Shown here one piece after another: positions 25,772 through 34,034 of a stretch of DNA of 64,000 bases. The stretch spans positions 168,040 through 232,039 of the forward strand of contig NZ_BOMZ01000026.1 in the NCBI RefSeq assembly GCF_016862455.1. Direction: 5' to 3'. The number at the start of each line of letters is the position of its first letter. The stretch's first letter is position 1. The notes below the pieces were generated by a model. That model searched no databases and was not told the DNA's origin. It worked only from the letters and a program-made list of their open reading frames with translations. The DNA comes from Actinoplanes utahensis (GTDB taxonomy: Bacteria; Actinomycetota; Actinomycetes; Mycobacteriales; Micromonosporaceae). A program made the translations under genes and the position numbers.

Positions 25772-26626
25772 TCAGGCCGCCACCACCGGCAGGCCGTCCG
25801 GGCCGGTCATCGCCAGCCGGGTACGCAGGGTCCCCCGGCTCGCGATCTTGTCGTAGTACGCGGCCCGGCGCCGGGCCACACAGCCCTCCTTCGGCGGGTT
25901 CTGCGCCGCCAGGGCCGGGTCCAGGTGGGCGTTCATCCCGTCCCGGAGCAGGACCAGCGCCTCGGCACGCAGCTGCGACACCCGCGACTCGCTGACGCCC
26001 AGATCGGCGGCGATCCGCGACATCGGCCGCTCGTCGAAGAAGTAGCCCTGCACCACCACGCGCAGCCGCTCCGGCAGCGCGTCCACGGCGTGCCGCAGAT
26101 AGCCGAACCGCTCCCGGCGCAACAGCATCTCCTCCGGGCCGGCGCCCGGCTCGGTGACGATGTCGTCGGCCGTCGCGGTCGCGAAGCCCTGGAGGCTGAA
26201 GACGGTCGCGCGGTGCACGTCGTCCGCGCTGTTCTCGATGTCCTCGACCGAACAGCCGAGCTTGTCCGCGATCTCCTGCACGGTCGGCGTCCGGCCCAGC
26301 TCGGCCATCAGCTCCTCACGGGCCGCGTCGGTGCGCCGCGCCCGCTGCCGTACCGACCGACTCGCCCAGTCCAGGCCGCGCAGCTCGTCGAGCAGGGCGC
26401 CGCGGACCCGGGCCGCGGCGAACCGGGGGAAGGGCACACCGCGCTCCGGGTCGAACCCCCGGGCCGCCGCCACCAGCGCGGCGTACCCGGCCGACAACAG
26501 ATCGTCACGGTTGACGTGTGAGGGAACCCGGGCCAGCATCTCGCGGACCAGGTGCCCGACGAGCGGCATGTTCGCCCGGACGATGTCCTCGCCACGCCGC
26601 TCGGTGAAAGGTGCTTCACCGCTCAT
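25772..26626 (-). CDS. FliA/WhiG-family sigma factor, paralogue 2
   Basis: A 284-residue paralogue of the protein at 21.6 kb. Region 2 is VRANMPLVGHLVREMLARVPSHVNRDDLLSAGYAALVAAARGFDPERGVPFPRFAAARVRGALLDELRGLDWASRSVR and region 4 DALPERLRVVVQGYFFDERPMSRIAADLGVSESRVSQLRAEAL. It shares the unusual tail RRAAYYDKIASRGTLRTRLAMT and the terminal PVVAA. GAGGAGACCCCC precedes ATG 26626. Divergent from the DEAD-box helicase. Confidence 0.93.
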   Translation of the reverse strand: MSGEAPFTERRGEDIVRANMPLVGHLVREMLARVPSHVNRDDLLSAGYAALVAAARGFDPERGVPFPRFAAARVRGALLDELRGLDWASRSVRQRARRTDAAREELMAELGRTPTVQEIADKLGCSVEDIENSADDVHRATVFSLQGFATATADDIVTEPGAGPEEMLLRRERFGYLRHAVDALPERLRVVVQGYFFDERPMSRIAADLGVSESRVSQLRAEALVLLRDGMNAHLDPALAAQNPPKEGCVARRRAAYYDKIASRGTLRTRLAMTGPDGLPVVAA

Positions 26627-26819
26627 CAGGGGGTCTCCTCAATACCAGGCCGGGTGGGGTGTCCGGCGCTGATGAGAAAGATCCGGGGCGCTGAGTGCGG
26701 TGCGGTTCACCTTCGGGTGCAGGCCGGTAGCGGAGTGTTCCCGGCTAAAATGATCGAATCGGCCGCCGCGCGTCACCGCCGGGCCGGCCGACCTCAATCA
26801 ATCGGGAGTTCCCACCTTC

Positions 26820-28457
26820 ATGACGACCTTCACCGAGCTCGGCGTGCCCGCCGTCCTCACCACGGCACTCACCGGGCTCGGGATCACCGCCCCGTTCCCC
26901 ATCCAGGCGGCCACCCTGCCCGACTCGCTGGCCGGCCGCGACGTGCTGGGACGGGGGCGCACCGGATCCGGCAAGACGTACGCGTTCGTGATCCCGCTGG
27001 TCGCCCGGCTGCTCGCCGCCAAGCGGAAAGCCCAGCCGAGCCGTCCACGCGCGCTGATCCTGGCGCCCACCCGCGAACTGGCCACCCAGATCGAGGCGAC
27101 CCTGCGGCCCCTGGCCGACGCGGCCGGGCTGCGGACCCTCGTGGTCTTCGGCGGCGTCGGGCCGAACCCGCAGATCAAAGCCCTGAAAGCGGGTGTCGAC
27201 GTGCTGGTGGCCTGCCCCGGCCGGCTCGACGACCACATCCGCAGCGGGCACGCCTCCCTCGACGCGATCGAGATCACCGTGCTCGACGAGGCCGACCACA
27301 TGGCCGACCTCGGCTTCCTGCCGGTGGTGCGGCGGCTGATGTCGCAGACCCCGGCCGGCGGGCAGCGGCTGCTCTTCTCCGCCACCCTGGACAACGGGGT
27401 GGACGTGCTGGTGCAGAAATTCATGCGCAAGCCGGTCACGCACCACGTCGACTCGGCCGCGCAGGCGCCCGTCGAGATGGATCACCACGTGCTGCACGTC
27501 CGCGAGGACGACCGGCTCGGCATCCTCGTCGAGCTGCTGTCGGCACCCGGCCGGTCGGTGGTGTTCACCCGCACCAAGCGGCGTGCCAAGGTGCTGACCC
27601 GGCAGCTCAACACGGCCGGGGTGCCCGCCGTCGAGCTGCACGGCAACCTCGCGCAGAACGCCCGTAACCGCAACCTGTCGGCGTTCTCCGACGGGACCGC
27701 GGGCACCCTGGTCGCCACCGACATCGCCGCCCGCGGCATCCACGTGGACGACGTGACGCTGGTCATCCACGCCGACCCGCCGGTGGAGCACAAGGCGTAC
27801 CTGCACCGCTCCGGCCGGACCGCCCGCGCCGGCGCCCGCGGCACGGTGATCACCCTGATGACCGACGAGCAGCAGGCCGACGTGCGCGACCTGGCCCGCA
27901 GAGCCGGCATCCGCCCGGTCACCACCCGCACCCGGCCGGGCGACGCGCTGCTCAGCCAGCTCGCCCCCGGCGAGCGCACGTTCGTGACGCCCGCTCCTCC
28001 GGCCCCGGCCTCGCGCCCGGCGGCCTCCTCCCGGCCGGCCTCCCCGGAGTCCCCGGGCGACGGCGGCGCGGGCGGCCGGTCCCGCCGGTCCCGCCGCGGG
28101 AGCGGCCGCGGCACCGGAGCGGCCGGCGCCTCCGCCGGTGTCTCCGGCACGGCCACGGCTTCGGCCCGGACTTCGGCCTCGGCCTCCGGCACGGCCGACG
28201 CCGGGGCTCGCCGCGGCGGGCGGGCACAGGGCGAGGGCCAGTCCGGTGGCGGGCAGGCTTCCGGCCGCGGGCGTGGAGCCGCCGGCCAGGGCCGCAATGC
28301 CGCACAGGGCCGCGCCTCCGGGCAGACGCGGGGTGCGGCTTCCAACCCCCGCTCCGGTACGCCGCAGCAGCGCGCCACCACGACCGGCAGCACCTCCGGG
28401 GGCGGCGGCGCGGCCGCCTTCTCCGCCCGGTCCGGCGGCCGCCGCTCCACCCGCTGA
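26820..28457 (+). CDS. DEAD-box RNA helicase with low-complexity RGS/GR-rich tail
   Basis: A 545-residue ATP-dependent RNA helicase. Q motif near GITAPFPIQAAT, motif I GRGRTGSGKT, Ia PTRELATQ, II LDEADHMADLGF, III FSATLD, IV VVFTRTKRR, V ATDIAARGI and VI HRSGRTARAG are all present in residues 1-370. From about 385 the protein becomes Gly/Ser/Arg/Ala-rich (GGRSRRSRRGSGRG), typical of an unstructured RNA-binding tail that aids RNA remodelling. ATG 26820 follows GGGAG at a long spacing. Its 3' end runs into the 70-bp repeat array. Confidence 0.93.
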   Translation: MTTFTELGVPAVLTTALTGLGITAPFPIQAATLPDSLAGRDVLGRGRTGSGKTYAFVIPLVARLLAAKRKAQPSRPRALILAPTRELATQIEATLRPLADAAGLRTLVVFGGVGPNPQIKALKAGVDVLVACPGRLDDHIRSGHASLDAIEITVLDEADHMADLGFLPVVRRLMSQTPAGGQRLLFSATLDNGVDVLVQKFMRKPVTHHVDSAAQAPVEMDHHVLHVREDDRLGILVELLSAPGRSVVFTRTKRRAKVLTRQLNTAGVPAVELHGNLAQNARNRNLSAFSDGTAGTLVATDIAARGIHVDDVTLVIHADPPVEHKAYLHRSGRTARAGARGTVITLMTDEQQADVRDLARRAGIRPVTTRTRPGDALLSQLAPGERTFVTPAPPAPASRPAASSRPASPESPGDGGAGGRSRRSRRGSGRGTGAAGASAGVSGTATASARTSASASGTADAGARRGGRAQGEGQSGGGQASGRGRGAAGQGRNAAQGRASGQTRGAASNPRSGTPQQRATTTGSTSGGGGAAAFSARSGGRRSTR

Positions 28458-28480
28458 CCGCTCGCTCCACCCCCGGCCGG

Positions 28481-28750
28481 CTCGCACCGCTGTCTCGGCA
28501 CGCCCGAGACAGCACCCACGACCGGCCGAGGCCAACCCCGAACCGGCCGGCTCGCACGGCTGTCTCGGCACGGCTGAGACAGCCATGAGAGCCGGCCGGG
28601 GTCAACCGCGAACCGGCTGGCTCGCACGGCTGTCTCAGCACGCCAGAGACAGCCATGCGGACCAACCGGGGCCAACCGCGAACCGGCTGGCTCGCACGGC
28701 TGTCTCAGCACGGCTGAGACAGCACCCACGACCAGCCGCAGTCCAAACCG
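28481..28750. repeat. Four 70-bp tandem repeats, each with a GCTGTCTC/GAGACAGC palindrome (family copy 2)
   Basis: Units start at 28481, 28551, 28621 and 28691, an exact 70-bp period; the last is cut short by about 10 bases. Each starts CTCGCAC.GCTGTCTC, then a 7-8-nt loop, GAGACAGC, a variable 10-20 nt, and a conserved CCAACCGCGAACCGGCTGG block. The outer units end in ACCCACGACC.GCC, matching the GGCTGGTCGT arm seen at 12.3 and 60.7 kb. The array fills the gap between convergent genes and can act as a multiple terminator. Identical spacing without unique spacers excludes a CRISPR. Confidence 0.9.
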
Positions 28751-28765
28751 CAAGGCCGCGATCCG

Positions 28766-29416
28766 TCAGGCGGCAGGGACGTTGACCGCGATCTCCTCGC
28801 CGAGGCTGTAGCCCGGGCAGAGCTCCAGCTCGTCGCCGCTCCAGAAGCGGCCCGGGTCGTACCAGTTGGCCTTGCGGCCGCTCGGCAGCAGTCCCATGTC
28901 CTCGTAGGTCACCGCGACCACCTCGGCGCAGTACGCCTTCTCCAGCGTCGCGTCGCTGACCTCTCCCCGGCTCCAGGGCAGCCGGATCTGCGGCACCCGG
29001 CCGCGGGCCCACCGCCAGGCCAGCTGGGACGTCGACGGGAACGGCGTGCCGTCCAGGCGGGCGACCGTCTTGAGCGCCTTGTCCTCCATGGCGCGGTTGG
29101 CGCCGGGGTCGAGTTGCCGCAGCCAGCCGCGCTGACCGTAGCGCCGGGCCCAGACGGTGACCGCGTCGCGCAGATCGTGCAGCTGGACGCCGCGCTGGAA
29201 ACTGCCGGACCACATGTCCGGAAGTGATTTCCCGAGTTCGGCGTGCCACATCAGCGGTGGCATGTCCTCGATGACGAGCGACATACCGACGTGGTTCACG
29301 GGGCTGTTGGTGAGGGTCTGGATCGCACGGTCCGGGCCGGAGCGGCCACGGAAGATCCAGATGTCGCCCGTACGGGTCAGGTCGATGGCCTCGTCGAGGC
29401 TGAGTTCTGCTCCCAC
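28766..29416 (-). CDS. Permuted papain-fold (YiiX/NlpC-like) protein
   Basis: A 216-residue protein. A His in SPVNHVGMSLVIED precedes a Cys in EKAYCAEVVAVTYEDMGLL, the His-then-Cys order of circularly permuted NlpC/P60 (YiiX-, LRAT-like) enzymes that cleave amides or acyl thioesters. DIWIFRGRSGPDRAIQ at the N-terminus resembles the 'GDIVLF' strand of that fold. Catalysis is inferred. GTG 29416 is the chosen start, with little ribosome-site signal. The divergent small gene starts 17 bases away, so the two share a promoter region. Confidence 0.65.
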   Translation of the reverse strand: MGAELSLDEAIDLTRTGDIWIFRGRSGPDRAIQTLTNSPVNHVGMSLVIEDMPPLMWHAELGKSLPDMWSGSFQRGVQLHDLRDAVTVWARRYGQRGWLRQLDPGANRAMEDKALKTVARLDGTPFPSTSQLAWRWARGRVPQIRLPWSRGEVSDATLEKAYCAEVVAVTYEDMGLLPSGRKANWYDPGRFWSGDELELCPGYSLGEEIAVNVPAA

Positions 29417-29433
29417 GTGTCTATTCTCAGCTC

Positions 29434-29607
29434 ATGCGGTGGTGGAAGATAGCGGGACTGGCGGGGCTGGCGGGAGTCGCGGCGACCGGGGCGGTGATCG
29501 CCCGGGCGGAGCGCAAGCGCCGTGCCTACACTCCGGAGGAGATCCGGAGCCGGCTGCACGAGCGGGTGGCCGACTCGGCCACCCGCCCGGAGCCCGACGA
29601 AGCCTAG
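29434..29607 (+). CDS. Small single-TM protein (57 aa)
   Basis: ATG 29434 opens a 57-residue frame: MRWWKIAGLAGLAGVAATGA, then VIARAERKRRAYTPEEIRSR and LHERVADSATRPEPDEA. One N-terminal TM (about 5-24) is followed by a basic and then an acidic cytoplasmic segment with the TPEEIRSRLHER pattern seen in many short actinobacterial membrane proteins. Its TAG stop overlaps the TAG stop of the convergent App1-like gene (CTAG, 29604-29607). Function unknown. Confidence 0.72.
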   Translation: MRWWKIAGLAGLAGVAATGAVIARAERKRRAYTPEEIRSRLHERVADSATRPEPDEA

Positions 29608-30665
29608 TCCTTTTTGGTCACCAGGTCGGTGTCGCGCAGAAGCGACCAGAGACCGGCGCCGTCGGGGGCCGAGAACCAGGTCTTGCCACCGGACGGCACG
29701 ACCTCGGCGGTCTCCGACGGGCCGGGGATGGCGCCGGCCAGCACCGCCTGGGCCGGGGAGAGCCGGCGGATCGCCACGGCCGCGACGTTGTCCGGATGCT
29801 CCCGGGCGAACTCGGAGTAGATCTCCTGGTCGTGCTGACCGTCGTCGCCGATGAGCAGCCACTTGACGTCCGGGAACTCCTCGGCGAGGCGGTGCAGCGA
29901 CTTGCGCTTGTGTTCCTGGCCACTGCGGAACCAGCGGTCCGGCGTGGGACCCCAGTCGGTCAACAGGATCGGGCCCGCGGGGTAGAGGTGCCGGCTGAGG
30001 AAGCGGGTGAGGGCGGGCGCGACGTTCCACGCGCCGGTGGAGAGGTAGATGACCGGGGTGCCGGGGTTGGCGTGGACCAGCCGCTCGTAGAGGACCGCCA
30101 TGCCGGGGACGGCGGCGCGGGCGTGCTCGTCGAGGACGAACGTGTTCCACGCGGCGAGCAGGGGCCGCGGCAGGGTGGTGACCATCACCGTGTCGTCGAT
30201 GTCGGAGATCACCCCGAACTTCACCGACGGATCGATCACCCGGATCGGCGCCTCGATCGGGTCGGTGCCCTCGGTGGAGAGCCGCGCGCAGCCCCAGCCG
30301 GGATCCAGATCGCCCTTGACCAGGACGTCCAGGTAGCCGCTGCGGTCGGTGCGGGCCTCGGTGACGGTGCCGCCGAGCTCGACGCGCACCAGGGCGCTGC
30401 TCACCGGGGTGGTGGTGAAGCTGCGCCAGCCGCGGATCTTCTCCCGCTTCCGCCGGATCGGGCGGGGTGGCGCCAGCAGCACCCGGCCCATCACACGGGC
30501 CCAGCCGGGGGCGCCGTACCCGGTGTAGGCGGTGATGTACGGCTTCCAGCCGCGGCCGCGCAGACGCCGTTCGACGATCTCGTGCACGGCGTCCTCGATC
30601 AAGGCAGCCCGGTGGACCCGGACCATCGATGCGGATCCGGATCCTGCAGGGGTTACCGTCACCAT
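29604..30665 (-). CDS. App1/DUF2183-type phosphatidate phosphatase
   Basis: A 353-residue soluble HAD-type phosphatase. GVISDIDDTVMVT supplies the DxDxT nucleophile motif; VIYLSTGAWNVAPALTRFLSRH, GPILLTDWGPTPDRWFRSGQEHKRKSLHRLAEEFPDVKWLLIGDDGQHDQEIYSEFAREHP complete the DUF2183 (App1/lipin-like) signature. Homologues dephosphorylate phosphatidic acid. ATG 30665 is preceded closely by GGGAGG; a Met 13 residues later is an alternative. Confidence 0.9.
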   Translation of the reverse strand: MVTVTPAGSGSASMVRVHRAALIEDAVHEIVERRLRGRGWKPYITAYTGYGAPGWARVMGRVLLAPPRPIRRKREKIRGWRSFTTTPVSSALVRVELGGTVTEARTDRSGYLDVLVKGDLDPGWGCARLSTEGTDPIEAPIRVIDPSVKFGVISDIDDTVMVTTLPRPLLAAWNTFVLDEHARAAVPGMAVLYERLVHANPGTPVIYLSTGAWNVAPALTRFLSRHLYPAGPILLTDWGPTPDRWFRSGQEHKRKSLHRLAEEFPDVKWLLIGDDGQHDQEIYSEFAREHPDNVAAVAIRRLSPAQAVLAGAIPGPSETAEVVPSGGKTWFSAPDGAGLWSLLRDTDLVTKKD

Positions 30666-30766
30666 CGCCTCCCTAGCGAAAGAGAACCGCCGCCGTGGCC
30701 CGGGAGCCAGGTTACCGGGCGGTCGTCAGGGTTCGCTGAGAACGGTGGGGTGCTCCGAGGTGGACG

Positions 30767-31471
30767 TCAGGCGGCGGCGGGCAGTTCCGCCGGCGTCCAC
30801 TGGTCGGCCCACCACTGCTGATCGGCCGGCTCGGCGGCCGGGCCGGCCAGCCGGGCGGCGGCGGCCTCGGCGCGCAGGGTCCGCAGGGTCTCGGCGGCCG
30901 CCTCGGCGCTGCGCCAGGCGGCCTGCTCGCACTCGAACGCCTTCCGGTACGCCGCGAAGCGGTGCTCACGGACCGCGTTGCGCAGCACCGCCTCCTGCTG
31001 GACCGGGTGCAGCCGCGGGTTCCAGCCGCGGTGCGCGAACACGTCGTTGAGCTGGGCGATCGACAGGTTCTGGGAGCGGCACAGCTCGGAGGCGACACGG
31101 TGCAGGTAGCGCTGCCGGTCGATGTTCTCGCCCGGTTTGCGGCGGCGGCTCATCAGCGGGAACGCGGTGGCCGCGGAGATCCGGCGGGCGGTTTCGGAGG
31201 CCTCCTCGTACGCGGCCCAGGCGGCGTCGACCGTCTCCTGCGCGGTCACCCATTCGGCCCGGCGCCGGACGGCGGCCTCGGCGGCCTCGTCGGCGGCGGC
31301 CTCGAGTTCGGCCGCGAACCGGTTCTCCTCGGCGGGCACGACGGGCGCCGTGTCGATGCCCTTGGGCACCGCGGCGACGGCCACCGCGACGGCGAGGATC
31401 AGCAGGAGGGACAGCCAGATCGCGGTGGCTTGCGGCACCGCGCCGAGCAGAGTCTGAACAACGGATTCCAT
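30767..31471 (-). CDS. Membrane-anchored alanine-rich coiled-coil protein
   Basis: A 234-residue protein with one TM (about 17-38), a glutamate/alanine-rich coiled coil (about 48-100), a conserved-looking middle (ENIDRQRYLHRVASELCRSQNLSIAQLNDVFAHRGWNPRLHPVQQEAVLR) and a second Ala/Glu helix. No named domain is recognised. ATG 31471 follows GGGGGTGC. Confidence 0.68.
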   Translation of the reverse strand: MESVVQTLLGAVPQATAIWLSLLLILAVAVAVAAVPKGIDTAPVVPAEENRFAAELEAAADEAAEAAVRRRAEWVTAQETVDAAWAAYEEASETARRISAATAFPLMSRRRKPGENIDRQRYLHRVASELCRSQNLSIAQLNDVFAHRGWNPRLHPVQQEAVLRNAVREHRFAAYRKAFECEQAAWRSAEAAAETLRTLRAEAAAARLAGPAAEPADQQWWADQWTPAELPAAA

Positions 31472-31516
31472 GGAGCACCCCCAAAAAGTGGATCTACGGT
31501 CGGGCGAGGTGGAACC

Positions 31517-31864
31517 TCAGCGGACCGGGGGCGCCCGGGAGCCGTGGGCGCGCGGTGTCTCACCGGCGGGGAGGTCGATCGTGCGGGGCGCCGGCGCCGG
31601 CGCGGCCGCGACGACCACGGCCGGTTCGGGCTGCGCCGCCGGTGCGGTCGCGCCGGCCGGGGACACCGTGCCGGCCACGGCGGAGGAGGCCGCTGTGACG
31701 GGCGACACCGTAACGGGTTCGGCGGGGGCGGGCAGGCGCAGGGTGACCGCCAGCGCGAGAAGCGCCAGCACGGTCAGGAAACGCAGAAACCGCTGCCCGT
31801 CCCAGGGGCGGGTTACCGGCTGCGCGACCGCGATCACGTTTGTCAACTTACTCGTAGGCCCCAT
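31517..31864 (-). CDS. Single-TM protein with Pro/Ala-rich extracytoplasmic tail
   Basis: A 115-residue protein beginning MGPTSKLTNVIAVAQPVTRP, with a TM at about 30-48 (FLRFLTVLALLALAVTLRL) and a Val/Ala/Pro-rich remainder. ATG 31864 follows a G-run. The frame stays open upstream only as the complement of the sirtuin gene. It precedes the coiled-coil gene on the same strand by 45 bases. Function unknown. Confidence 0.55.
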   Translation of the reverse strand: MGPTSKLTNVIAVAQPVTRPWDGQRFLRFLTVLALLALAVTLRLPAPAEPVTVSPVTAASSAVAGTVSPAGATAPAAQPEPAVVVAAAPAPAPRTIDLPAGETPRAHGSRAPPVR

Positions 31865-31942
31865 CCCCCGCACCCGGCGAACGCGGCCGCGCCACCCGTA
31901 CGTGGTTCTCCGCCGGTCACCCGGGCGAGGGACCATGTGTTC

Positions 31943-32797
31943 ATGGACCTTCAGGTGGTGGAGCAGGTCGCGCGGCTGGACGAGTGGGTCGCCGAGGGTG
32001 GCGTGGCCGTGCTCAGCGGCGCGGGCCTCTCGACCGACTCGGGGATCCCGGACTATCGAGGCCCGTCGGGTTCGGCACGCCGCACCCAGCCGATGACCTA
32101 TCAGACCTTCACCGGCGATCCGATCGCCCGGCGGCGGTACTGGGCGCGCAGCCATCTCGGCTGGCGGACGATCGGCGCCGCCCGCCCCAACGACGGACAC
32201 CGGGCGGTGGCCCGGTTGCAGGAGCAGGGCCTGCTCGCCGGGGTGGTCACGCAGAACGTGGACGGGCTGCACCAGGCGGCCGGCGCCCGGGACGTGATCG
32301 AGCTGCACGGCAACCTGGCCCGGGTGGTCTGTCTGGGCTGTGGCGAGCTCTCCGGCCGCGCGGAGCTGGAGGATCGGCTGACCGCGGCCAATCCCGGGTT
32401 CGCCGCGGTGGCCACGACCGTCAACCCGGACGGTGACGTGGAGCTGGACGACGCCGAGGTGGCCGGCTTCACGGTGGTGGACTGCCTGTCCTGCGGCGGG
32501 CTGCTCAAGCCGGACGTGGTCTATTTCGGCGAGACCGTGCCACCGGACCGGGTGTCGCGGGCGTTCGGGCTGGTCGCGAGCGCTCGTACGCTGCTGGTCC
32601 TGGGGTCGTCGCTGACCGTCATGTCGGGCCGTCGGTTCGTGCTGCGGGCGGCGCGCGACGGCATCCGGGTGGCGATCGTCAACCGGGGCGTGACACGCGG
32701 CGAACCGTACGCCGACCTGGTCGTCGACGCTCCGCTGGGCATCGTGCTGCCGCACCTCGCGAAGCCGATTCCGGTTCCGGAACCGGGCACGCATTGA
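31943..32797 (+). CDS. Sir2 NAD-dependent deacylase, class II (SIRT4-like)
   Basis: A 284-residue sirtuin that removes acyl groups from lysines using NAD+. GAGLSTDSGIPDYRG, TQNVDGLHQAAG and the catalytic His in ELHGN are intact. Zinc cysteines are CLGC and CLSC, and the second is followed by GGLLKPDVVYFGE, then LGSSLTVMSGRRFV. The GIPDYRG form and the long insertion between the cysteine pairs (about 35 residues) fit the SIRT4-like branch. ATG 31943 is chosen; an in-frame ATG at 31934 is possible. A 16-bp palindrome (32771-32786) lies within its last codons. Confidence 0.92.
   Translation: MDLQVVEQVARLDEWVAEGGVAVLSGAGLSTDSGIPDYRGPSGSARRTQPMTYQTFTGDPIARRRYWARSHLGWRTIGAARPNDGHRAVARLQEQGLLAGVVTQNVDGLHQAAGARDVIELHGNLARVVCLGCGELSGRAELEDRLTAANPGFAAVATTVNPDGDVELDDAEVAGFTVVDCLSCGGLLKPDVVYFGETVPPDRVSRAFGLVASARTLLVLGSSLTVMSGRRFVLRAARDGIRVAIVNRGVTRGEPYADLVVDAPLGIVLPHLAKPIPVPEPGTH
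32771..32786. promoter_or_regulatory. 16-bp palindrome CCGGTTCCGGAACCGG, possible distal operator
   Basis: A perfect palindrome inside the end of the sirtuin gene, about 55 bases upstream of two GGAACCGGT-type sites at the LacI promoter. The shared GGTTCC/GGAACC half-sites suggest the same regulator binds here, but codons for IPVPEP also produce the pattern. Confidence 0.4.
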
Positions 32798-32825
32798 CGT
32801 GATGACCCTCACTGGGGTTGACTGC

Positions 32826-32851
32826 CGGAACCGGTACCGAAACCGGTTCCG
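32826..32851. promoter_or_regulatory. Paired LacI-type operator upstream of the lacI gene
   Basis: CGGAACCGGT (32826-32835) and ACCGGTTCCG (32842-32851) form a perfect 10-bp inverted repeat; equivalently two tandem near-palindromes, GGAACCGGTACC and GAAACCGGTTCC. Their centre CG and AACCGGTT core fit LacI-family operators. They lie about 50 bases before the LacI-family gene, implying autoregulation. Confidence 0.6.
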
Positions 32852-32891
32852 AAACGCCTTGGAACACCATTGGTAACAACGAGGAGTGCCC

Positions 32892-33893
32892 ATGCCCATC
32901 ACCATCGCCGACGTGGCGGCCCGGGCCAAGGTCAGCAAGACCACCGTGTCCCGGGTCCTCAACGGCAAGGGTGAGCTGGACGAGTCGACCGCCGCGCGGG
33001 TGCGTGCGGTCATCGACGAGCTCGGCTACGTGCCGAGCGCCCGGGCGGTCAACCTGGCCCGCGGCCGAACCCGGGTGGTCGCCATGCTCGTGCCCTCGCT
33101 CACCTGGCCGTGGATGGGTGAGGTGGTGCAGGGCGCGGTCGACGTGCTCGAGGCCGAGGAGTACGGGCTGCTGCTCTTCACCTGCAACCGCGGTACGGAC
33201 TCGATGCGCCAGTTCGCCGCGCAGGTGGCGGCGAAGTCCTTCGACGGGCTGCTGGTGATCGAGCCGGAGGGCACCCTCGACTACATCGCCAACCTGCACG
33301 CGCGGGGCCTGCCGATGGTCCTGATCGACGACCGGGACCAGATGTCCGGTCAGCGGATCCCCAGCGTGGGCACGACCAACCACACCGGCGCCGGAGCGGC
33401 CGCCCGACACCTGCTGGAGATCGGGCGGCAGCGGCCGCTCATGATCACCGGACCGGCCCAGTTCGGCTGCACCCAGCAGCGCCGGGACGGCTTCGCCGCG
33501 GCCTACGCCGAGGCCGGCCACCCGGTCACCGACGACCGGGTCCTGCTGGGCGACTTCACCTTCGGCTGCGGCGCGGAGGCGGTCCAGCGGGCGATCGGCG
33601 CGGGCGTCGAGTTCGACGCCGTCTTCTGCCACAACGACATCTCCGCGGCCGGCGCCATGCAGGCGCTGCAGGCGGCCGGCCGGCGAATCCCGGAGGACGT
33701 CGCGGTCGTCGGTTTCGACGACATACCGATGGCGGCACACACCCAGCCGCCGCTCACCACGGTCCACCAGCCCATGCGAGAGATGGGCGAGTCCGCGGCC
33801 CGTACCCTGCTCGCGCACTTCGAGGGCACCCCGCTGCCCAACCGGCCGACGATCATCCCGGCGACCTTCACCGTCCGCGACTCGACCGCCTGA
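32892..33893 (+). CDS. LacI-family transcriptional regulator
   Basis: A 333-residue repressor. The N-terminal helix-turn-helix and hinge [59 protein letters not shown] are canonical. The periplasmic-binding-like ligand domain includes [33 protein letters not shown] and [42 protein letters not shown] 32892 is preceded by GAGGAG. It immediately precedes the transporter and beta-glucosidase genes and probably responds to a beta-glucoside or related sugar. Confidence 0.95.
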   Translation: MPITIADVAARAKVSKTTVSRVLNGKGELDESTAARVRAVIDELGYVPSARAVNLARGRTRVVAMLVPSLTWPWMGEVVQGAVDVLEAEEYGLLLFTCNRGTDSMRQFAAQVAAKSFDGLLVIEPEGTLDYIANLHARGLPMVLIDDRDQMSGQRIPSVGTTNHTGAGAAARHLLEIGRQRPLMITGPAQFGCTQQRRDGFAAAYAEAGHPVTDDRVLLGDFTFGCGAEAVQRAIGAGVEFDAVFCHNDISAAGAMQALQAAGRRIPEDVAVVGFDDIPMAAHTQPPLTTVHQPMREMGESAARTLLAHFEGTPLPNRPTIIPATFTVRDSTA

Positions 33894-34034
33894 TCCCCAC
33901 GAGAACCCCCTGACCCGGACGAGAACCGGCCGCCGGTAGGCGACCGGGGATCCATGGTGCCCGCGACCGGACGACATCCGGCCGCGCGATGCCGCACGCC
34001 CTCTCAGTGATCACTTCCTTAGGAGTCATTTCCG

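Noticed and set aside
28481..28750. CRISPR array
   Set aside because: The repeats run end to end with a fixed 70-bp period and shared internal sequence, with no unique spacers and no cas genes.
30962..31942. N-terminal extension of the sirtuin frame
   Set aside because: It is the complement of two minus-strand genes and lacks any domain; the sirtuin fold starts right after ATG 31943.
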